DNA of 64,000 nucleotides, taken from contig NC_048563.1 in the NCBI RefSeq assembly GCF_902806685.2, positions 620,001 to 684,000 of the forward strand. Reading direction: 5' to 3'. Below the pieces are notes generated by a model. It saw only the letters and a program-made list of their open reading frames with translations. It made no database searches and was not told the DNA's origin. The first letter of the stretch is position 1; every line of letters starts with the position of its first letter. Source of the DNA: Maniola hyperantus. Taxonomy: Eukaryota; Arthropoda; Insecta; Lepidoptera; Nymphalidae. A program made the translations under genes and the position numbers. Shown here one piece after another: positions 61,405-64,000 of the stretch.

Positions 61405-62846
61405 CTGTCAAGAAACCTACAGGGTACTTCCCGTTGACCTAGAATCATGAAATTTGGCAGGCAGGTAGATCTTATAGCTGACATTTGGGGAAAAATCTGA
61501 AAACCGTGAATTTAGGGTTAGATCACACTAAAAAAATTAAATTGTGGTCATGAACTAATAATTAGTATTTTCAATTTTCGAAGTAAGATAACTATATCAA
61601 GTGGGGTATCATATGAAAGTTCTTGACTTGTACATTCTAAAACAGATTTTTATTTATTTTTATGCATCATAGTTTTTGATATATCGTGCAAAATATCGAA
61701 AAAATACGACTGTTGTACGGAACCCTCGTTGTGCGAGCCTGACTCGCACTTGGCCGGTTTTTTTAGTTGTGCTGTAAGACATTGCTACCTGCAACATTTC
61801 ATGATTCTAAGTCAACGGGAAGTACCCTGTAGGTTTTGATTCCCTTGACGGGTCTTGACAGGGAGACAGACAGACAATGAAGCAATCCTATAAGGGTTCC
61901 TTTTTTCTCTGGAGATACGGCACCCTAAAAATTGCAAACCACACAGCCGTACTCAGAGTCGCTTAATAGTTATTTATGTTTAGTTAAAACGAGACAGGGC
62001 TATATATCTCACATAAATCTGTCTTGTTTTAACTCAATCTTAAGTAACGTTTAGCGACTCTGAGTGCGGCTGTTAGTCAGATAAAAATGGTGTTTTATTA
62101 TTATAAGCAACGAAATGATATCCGTGACTTTGTTAGATATTTAGTAAGAATTTTTTCCCACTAGTTTAACAAAATCACGAGTGGTTTTCGACATCTCTGA
62201 AAAGAAGTAGATACTAAGAAACATCTTTGAATGAAGCCTTTGAATGATGGCCTTAGCAATATGTTTATGGAGTACCTGATGAAATTATCATATTCCTTAT
62301 CCTTATAGGCTCTTGTCCGCTGGATAGTGCTGAAGGGTTGGAAGACCTTGGAAGACTTATTAAGATGGCGAAGAAGGTAGCCTACCTGTCCCTGTGTCTG
62401 CGCGTTGTTGGGGTCTCCAGACTCCTTCCCCCAGGAGCACTTGACGGGCTGGCCGTTGACGTCCGTGTTGTGGACGGCCACGATCGCGTGGGTGGCGCTC
62501 TCTTTCGTTGAGAACCTGGAAATTAAGTGGATTTTGTGAAAAATCTTGAAGAATCTATACCTACTTATAATAAAACTAACCGGAGAGAAAGAGAAAGAGA
62601 GTAAAATTGGACAGGGAAGTACAGGGAAGGAATTTTATGGCTTAAGCAATATTTTTATGGAGTACCTGATGAAAGCATATCCCTTGTCCTTAAAGACCCG
62701 GATCTCCTGGATGGTGCCGAAGGGTTGGAAGGTCTTCTGCATCAGCTCCTCCGTGAGGCCGGTGGTGAGGCCCCCGCAGTAGACCGTGCAGTTGGTTGGT
62801 GAACTCTGGTTGTACACTTCGTCGAAGGTCAGGGGTTTTGAGTTTA
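50694..62846 (-). CDS. Rox8: TIA-1/TIAR (Rox8-like) RNA-binding protein, 3' half
   Basis: Four coding exons (62666-62846, 62386-62515, 52159-52331, 50694-50868) join in frame with correct splice sites. Exons 1-2 encode RRM3: the lead NSKPLTFDEVYNQSSPTNCT resembles the TIA-1 segment before RRM3, RNP2 is TVYCGG and RNP1 is KGYAFIRF, split by the intron. Then come CSWGKE, typical of the TIA-1 family, a Tyr/Gln/Gly-rich tail (GYQQQYMG) and a (GGV)n run. TIA-1-type proteins bind U-rich RNA, act in splicing and translational silencing, and move to stress granules; this is family knowledge. RRM1 and RRM2 lie beyond the right edge. The 10-kb intron carries the intact mag-type element in the same orientation. 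Confidence 0.93.
50953..51332. mobile_element. TA-flanked non-autonomous DNA element, copy 2
   Basis: The ends ATTGGGTATTTG and CAAATACGCAAT are flanked by TA. It is highly similar to 20070-20453 throughout. It sits in the last Rox8 intron, 84 bp from the exon. Confidence 0.85.
51490..51790. repeat. Three tandem copies of a 100-bp unit
   Basis: CAxCATCCTGGAAAxCC-type words recur at 51551, 51651 and 51751, with GTCCGCCATCTTGGA in between. The period is exactly 100 bp. Non-coding, in the last Rox8 intron. Confidence 0.85.
51836..52145 (-). mobile_element. LINE C-terminal fragment next to a Rox8 splice donor
   Basis: The minus strand encodes RRRASFNPYVVDIPSTRTKR, FASPFPIRMAKVWNTLPRYV and FPTNYNPGIFKTRVNRHLLG, ending a LINE polymerase ORF. 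It starts about 10-15 bases after the donor of the exon ending at 52159, so most of the original intron start is replaced. Confidence 0.8.
52159..52331 (-). CDS. Rox8: Rox8 exon: Tyr/Gly/Gln-rich region
   Basis: The acceptor is TTTTTTTTCAG and the donor is ATGGG|GTAAGC, phase 0 in and phase 2 out. It encodes LGGTAYSPFGAYTGGVPPAS, YWYNTYPQQLGGFLQGVQGV and QGYSYAGQFAGYQQQYMG, a prion-like low-complexity tail as in TIA-1 proteins. Confidence 0.9.
52500..52880 (+). repeat. LINE tail followed by an R2 tail
   Basis: GAGTTTCTTGCTGGTTCTTC to AAAAATCTTTGTATTTATTA (52525-52640) is a LINE 3' end. GCTTATGCTCGCGACTTCGT to CCTTTTATATATTTAGAA (52645-52880) is a nearly complete R2 tail with an expanded (CAGT)n. 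Confidence 0.75.
52888..53260 (+). repeat. R1 tail interrupted by a LINE fragment
   Basis: GATGCTCGCGACTTCGTCCG to an (ACCAACAAACC)n run (52888-53103), then 53104-53215 matches the end of the 9600-10065 LINE (GGCCGGCAACGCATCGGCGG). R1-like TTTCGCATTTATAATAATAA resumes to 53260. The LINE piece appears inserted in the R1 tail. Confidence 0.65.
53350..53547. repeat. Direct duplication in the Rox8 intron, unit 1
   Basis: TTAGACGATTTGCATCAAAA to TTAATTAGACGAAATATTAT is repeated at 54108-54300, with a partial third copy at about 54956-55058. It is not seen elsewhere in the window and is of unknown origin. Confidence 0.8.
53560..53712. mobile_element. Foldback element with GTACGC-type ends, copy 2
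   Basis: CGCAGCAGAAAGTAATGTAC is inverted as GTACATTACTTTCTGTCGCG, and inner arms ATGACCTTTCGGCTTTGTAG / CTACAAATCTGC fold back. Related to the left half of 23506-23883. Confidence 0.7.
53925..54065 (-). mobile_element. LINE 3' end with a long pentamer tail
   Basis: About eleven AATAG repeats (53925-53980), then ATTCATGTAAACTTTTTACA to CCACTGGTTCGGAATGCC, the reverse of the 17120-17610 ending. Confidence 0.8.
54108..54300. repeat. Direct duplication in the Rox8 intron, unit 2
   Basis: Nearly identical to 53350-53547. The LINE tail at 53925-54065 separates the two units. Confidence 0.8.
54340..54560 (-). repeat. Family R2 tail
   Basis: Reversed copy from ATATATAAAAGGAAAAGGTG... to TTGTGTAGTCGCGAGCATAA. 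Confidence 0.72.
55268..55490 (+). repeat. Family R1 tail
   Basis: GATGCCCGCGACTTCGTCCG to TTTCGCATTTATAATAAGGG. The ACCAACAAACAAAC segment is shorter than at 52888. Confidence 0.72.
56149..56229 (-). repeat. 3' LTR, 81 bp
   Basis: TGTAATAAAACGAGGCTGGT to TATAATTACACTACA on the plus strand; identical to 60629-60709. Flanked outside by AATCA. Confidence 0.93.
56501..60514 (-). CDS. Gag-Pol polyprotein of the mag-type element
   Basis: One ORF of 1337 codons. Gag region residues 1 to about 290, with two zinc knuckles: C247/C250/C255/C260 (Cys where His is usual) and the standard C267/C270/H275/C280. Aspartic protease DTG at 333-335. Reverse transcriptase about 450-660, with LDARCGFW and FIDD (602-605, the YxDD motif). 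RNase H about 745-865, with VDAS at 751. Integrase: zinc-binding H970/H973/C1003/C1006 and catalytic D1034, D1087 and E1123, with the 35-residue D-E spacing. TDNFS replaces the common TDNGP. Gag and Pol share one frame, so no frameshift is needed. No stop or frameshift is present, so the protein could be functional. The start ATG is the first in the ORF, 115 nt past the 5' LTR. Confidence 0.95.
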   Translation of the reverse strand: MEHARPPPELNIEGSPAVRAEAWSKWWKQFEIFLKASGIIKETQDVQASLLVNLIGPDGYEIYSTFTYNKGESADDLKCLKSKFDNFFGTKKANVTMLRFKFFTRNQSDGETIGKYVTALRLLSQDCKFEHLTDDLIKDRIVCGISNNVVRDRLLRTDDLNLAKAVQICEADEASRHESRQIQEASSSIRVDGVAGRSGREAGRGSDRGDWSASRSARGSWRGAAAASGARDEERRGVRPRREGRACYRCGRDFCDELRCPAIQAICFTCKSRGHFSRKCRSVGKRVHKISESSESDGSNDELIYVNVISDGKPKEWTTFLDFSGKQLEFKLDTGSMINILSKFEYEELGLNFKNLSPYRGRVHSYTGNIVPIIGQCYVLFKYKQVEYNLKFVVCNMKCQNILGLSACVKLGLIQRVDALDIDNDYRDLFKGLGKLPGVHRLTIDKTVQPSICPARKVPLGLKDKLYSELQRMEELDVIRKVHRPTEWVNAIVITAKKNGDIRVCLDPRPLNRAIKRAHFTLPTVTDLASRLRGASFFSVLDARCGFWMLQLDDASADLCTFSTPFGRYQFLRLPYGISCAPELFHSRVRQHLEDLEGVDSFIDDIIVVWGRTREEHDLRLKRLLERAREIDMRFNKDKCKFGVKEITYLGHIFDERGMRPDVNKVKAILEMPEPRDRKSLERFLGMINYLSKFVPNYSQSVAVLRYLLKKNSEWVWDSVHSEAVNLLKNKIATAPVLALYSSELPVVLSVDASSEALGAVLLQGGRPVEFASLTLTDTQRRYAQIEKEMLAIVFACERFHQYIFGRCDITVQSDHKPLEAIFTKSLSSVPARLQRMLLRIQRYDFKVTYTPGKYMYIADTLSRAPLSDYMYEKFNESLEAQTCFMINNLQFSNQKLRLIKEHIEKDEECQEILKYIVEGWPRNKYDVKVNLRVFWSYRESFQYVDGLILKDYLLYIPRALRGDMLQRIHEGHLGMDRCKRRARQVMFWVGMSRDIERAVRECATCERYAPAPGREPMLPHSIPDVPWLKVGSDIFEYRKKYYLILVDYFSNFVEVTELNLINSKSIIKAMKEQFARHGIPNELVTDNFSAYVSSEFRAFLSAWDIKHVTSSPLYAQSNGKSERSVRTVKNLLKKCCDSGEDYYIGLLNLRTTPRENIDSPAQILMGRRLNTRLPTYHKLLDETVDRKRNYSAILKHQQKQKLNYDRSAKPLPPLHTNDKVVIVDGKERKLAKVVQQTAEPRSYFVEDQTRRIYRRNRRHLVNRKGEQTSEGRHNDCETRSTETSASTGESGTVADTNLMGTGPAKMTSKDAVLLQDCALPRRTRRACRLNNKNNSE
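60629..60709 (-). repeat. 5' LTR, 81 bp
   Basis: Identical to 56149-56229. It carries the element's own start of transcription and, in the repeat, its polyadenylation signal. Confidence 0.93.
60728..60925 (-). repeat. Family R1 tail, diverged
   Basis: CAATCACGTCGCAACGAAGC, TATCCCGGAAAATCAAAGAA and a diverged end GGATGAAGTTTTGGGTACCA. Confidence 0.6.
61317..61933. repeat. Repeat G full copy and an adjoining partial copy
   Basis: TTTTTAGGGTTCCGTACCTC to CTCGCACTTGGCCGGTTTTT (61317-61765), then 61780-61933 is a partial reversed copy (GTCAACGGGAAGTACCCTGT ... GATACGGCACCCTAAAAA). Located in the large Rox8 intron. Confidence 0.75.
61943..62073. mobile_element. Foldback MITE family F1, copy 2
   Basis: ACAGCCGTACTCAGAGTCGC and GCGACTCTGAGTGCGGCTGT enclose TTAGTTAAAACGAGACAG and its inverse. 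Nearly a perfect hairpin. Confidence 0.87.
62220..62352 (-). pseudogene. Partial copy of the RRM3 exon edge in the next intron
   Basis: On the minus strand it reads KVFQPFSTIQRTRAYKDKEY then DNFIR, against KTFQPFGTIQEIRVFKDKGY then AFIR in the true exon. It keeps the following GTACTCC donor and more than 30 nt of the adjoining intron. The upstream part of the exon is missing, so it is a truncated duplicate with a donor but no acceptor. Confidence 0.8.
62386..62515 (-). CDS. Rox8: Rox8 exon: end of RRM3
   Basis: The acceptor is CTTAATTTCCAG and the donor is GGACAG|GTAGGC. Entry is phase 2 and exit phase 0. It encodes FSTKESATHAIVAVHNTDVN, GQPVKCSWGKESGDPNNAQT and QGQ. It completes RNP1 (KGYAFIR-F) and has the family's CSWGKE motif. 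Confidence 0.93.
62666..62846 (-). CDS. Rox8: Rox8 exon: start of RRM3
   Basis: The acceptor is CTTTCCAG and the donor is ATCAG|GTACTC. Entry is phase 1 and exit phase 2. It encodes NSKPLTFDEVYNQSSPTNCT, VYCGGLTTGLTEELMQKTFQ and PFGTIQEIRVFKDKGYAFI. RNP2 is VYCGGL. Confidence 0.93.
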
Positions 62847-62879
62847 CTGGAAAGAAGAAAGAGCTTGGATATATATTCA

Positions 62880-63058
62880 GAGCCTCAATAGCTCAACCGG
62901 TAAAGGAGTGGACTGAAAACCGAAAGGTCGAAGGTTCAAACCCCGCCCGTTGCACTATTGTCGTACCTACTCCTAGCACAAGCTTGACGCTTAGTTGGAG
63001 AGGAAAGGGGAATATTTGTCATTTAACATGGCTTATATTCTTTATAAAAAAATAAAAA
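62880..63058 (+). mobile_element. tRNA-derived SINE S1, copy 7
   Basis: GAGCCTCAATAGCTCAACCG to CATGGCTTATATTCTTTATA with an A-rich end. It lies only about 30 bp upstream of the Rox8 acceptor at 62847, opposite in strand. Confidence 0.87.
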
Positions 63059-63109
63059 CATAATACGTATTCTATATCGACCATCAAGGATCATAAGTAA
63101 TACAAGTAC

Positions 63110-63210
63110 CTAAGTAAAAGGAAAAGGTGACTGACTGACTGACTGATCTATCAACGCACAGCTCAAACTACTGGACGGATCGGGCTGAAATTTGGCATGC
63201 AGATAGCTAT
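63110..63210 (-). repeat. Family R2 tail, truncated
   Basis: AAAAGGAAAAGGTGACTGAC to TTTGGCATGCAGATAGCTAT, reversed; the rest is lost. Confidence 0.7.
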
Positions 63211-63565
63211 TTTTTTATTACTTTTATCAGTTTAATTATGTAGAGTGATTTAATTAGTTTTTAAGGTTTATTGTAGTGTAGTGATCAAATAAAGTTTTTT
63301 CTTCCTTTCTTCGATACTAACATGCCCAAAGTATGGTCACCCATCCATTACTGACTTGAGTCAACGTTGCTTAACCCACATAACGTTTAAACGGAAGTAT
63401 AAATAGAGTGGTAATGGTAACAAAGCCCCACATCGATTATTGCCAGACCGGAAGTAACCGGCACCGCGGGAAGGCATTAGTCTAGGCCGGAAATTGCATG
63501 GAATTATATAGAGTTGTTGATACGCCCATATCAGATTATCTGTGATTATTAACCAAGTACTCATA

Positions 63566-63704
63566 CTGTCGCACTCAGAGTCGCTTAATCGTTAGTCACA
63601 TAGTCACTTAAGTTTAGTTAAAACGAGACAGCTACATCTCTCACATATATCTGTCTCATTTTAACTCAATCTTAAGTAACGATTAGCGACTCTGAGTGCG
63701 GCAG
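63566..63704. mobile_element. Foldback MITE family F1, copy 3
   Basis: TGTCGCACTCAGAGTCGC and GCGACTCTGAGTGCGGCAG, with the inner AGTTAAAACGAGACAG arm. A duplicated GTTAGTCACATAGTCAC extends the left arm. Confidence 0.85.
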
Positions 63705-63904
63705 ATAGAGAGAGAGCCAGCGCGTGCCATAACTTCGTTATTTTATAAAAGCTGAAAGTTTATCTGCGTATTGTCCCCAACACTGGGAGGAACGTTTGTT
63801 TGGATGTTTGTTTGGTTTATAGACGCTTTGGGAGATAACAGGTAATGAAGGTGTAAAAAATCTTACGTCACAGTATAAATTCTATTTTTTACGGACATAG
63901 GTCT

Positions 63905-64000
63905 CTTGTAAGGACTTCCACACGCCACGGTCTTGCGCCGCCGCCATCCAGCGGCTCCCTGCGACTCATCTGATGTCATCCGTCCACCTAGTGGGAGGTC
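63905..64000 (-). mobile_element. RTE-like LINE C-terminal fragment, cut by window edge
   Basis: The reverse of GACTTCCACACGCCACGGTC ... CTGATGTCATCCGTCCACCT encodes the same DDIR-VAGSRW-type ending as 11070-11212. It continues beyond the window. Confidence 0.7.

Noticed and set aside
62880..62960. tRNA-Phe gene
   Set aside because: Seven similar copies all carry the same downstream body and A-rich tail, so they are SINE S1 copies. I could not form a clean acceptor stem.

Overview
The window looks like lepidopteran (moth or butterfly) nuclear DNA. It is AT-rich, its genes have many small exons in long introns, and it is crowded with repeats of the kind common in moths: short tRNA-headed SINEs, truncated 3' tails of non-LTR retrotransposons, many small inverted-repeat (MITE-like) elements and one complete Ty3/Gypsy element of the mag type. 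This assignment is an inference from repeat style and protein sequence; no species can be named.

Three genes can be assembled by hand from splice sites and reading phase. (1) Minus strand, 25195 down to 2001 and continuing off the left edge: a nuclear protein with AT-hooks and C2H2 zinc fingers, in 16 well-supported exons plus one candidate exon. The exons total 2220 nt and the frame is preserved at every junction. (2) Plus strand, 30884-35637: a complete five-exon Rab24-type small GTPase of 204 residues, with the family's atypical GTP-binding motifs. (3) Minus strand, 62846 down to 50694: the 3' half of a TIA-1/TIAR (Rox8-like) RNA-binding protein, with RRM3 and a Gly/Val- and Gln-rich tail. 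RRM1 and RRM2 lie beyond the right edge.

A complete 4561-bp mag-type Ty3/Gypsy element (56149-60709, minus strand) lies in the large Rox8 intron. It has two identical 81-bp LTRs, a 5-bp target duplication and one uninterrupted 1337-codon gag-pol ORF, so it looks recent and possibly still mobile. Other mobile DNA includes two hAT-type elements with perfect 8-bp target duplications, two copies of a TA-flanked DNA element, several foldback families, seven copies of a Phe-tRNA-like SINE, and C-terminal reverse-transcriptase fragments.

The least ordinary features are structural. A MITE's terminal inverted repeat has expanded into an array of about 13 copies of an 80-bp unit. Partial tandem copies of exon edges occur at three places in two genes. 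An exon edge of the zinc-finger gene has an inverted, tailed copy 6.6 kb away. A candidate 129-codon exon is built of repeated K-V-x-Q-K units. I found no clearly new multi-gene system. The AT-rich stretches 26.0-28.0, 38.9-40.4 and 43.8-48.0 kb hold no coding sequence I can support.
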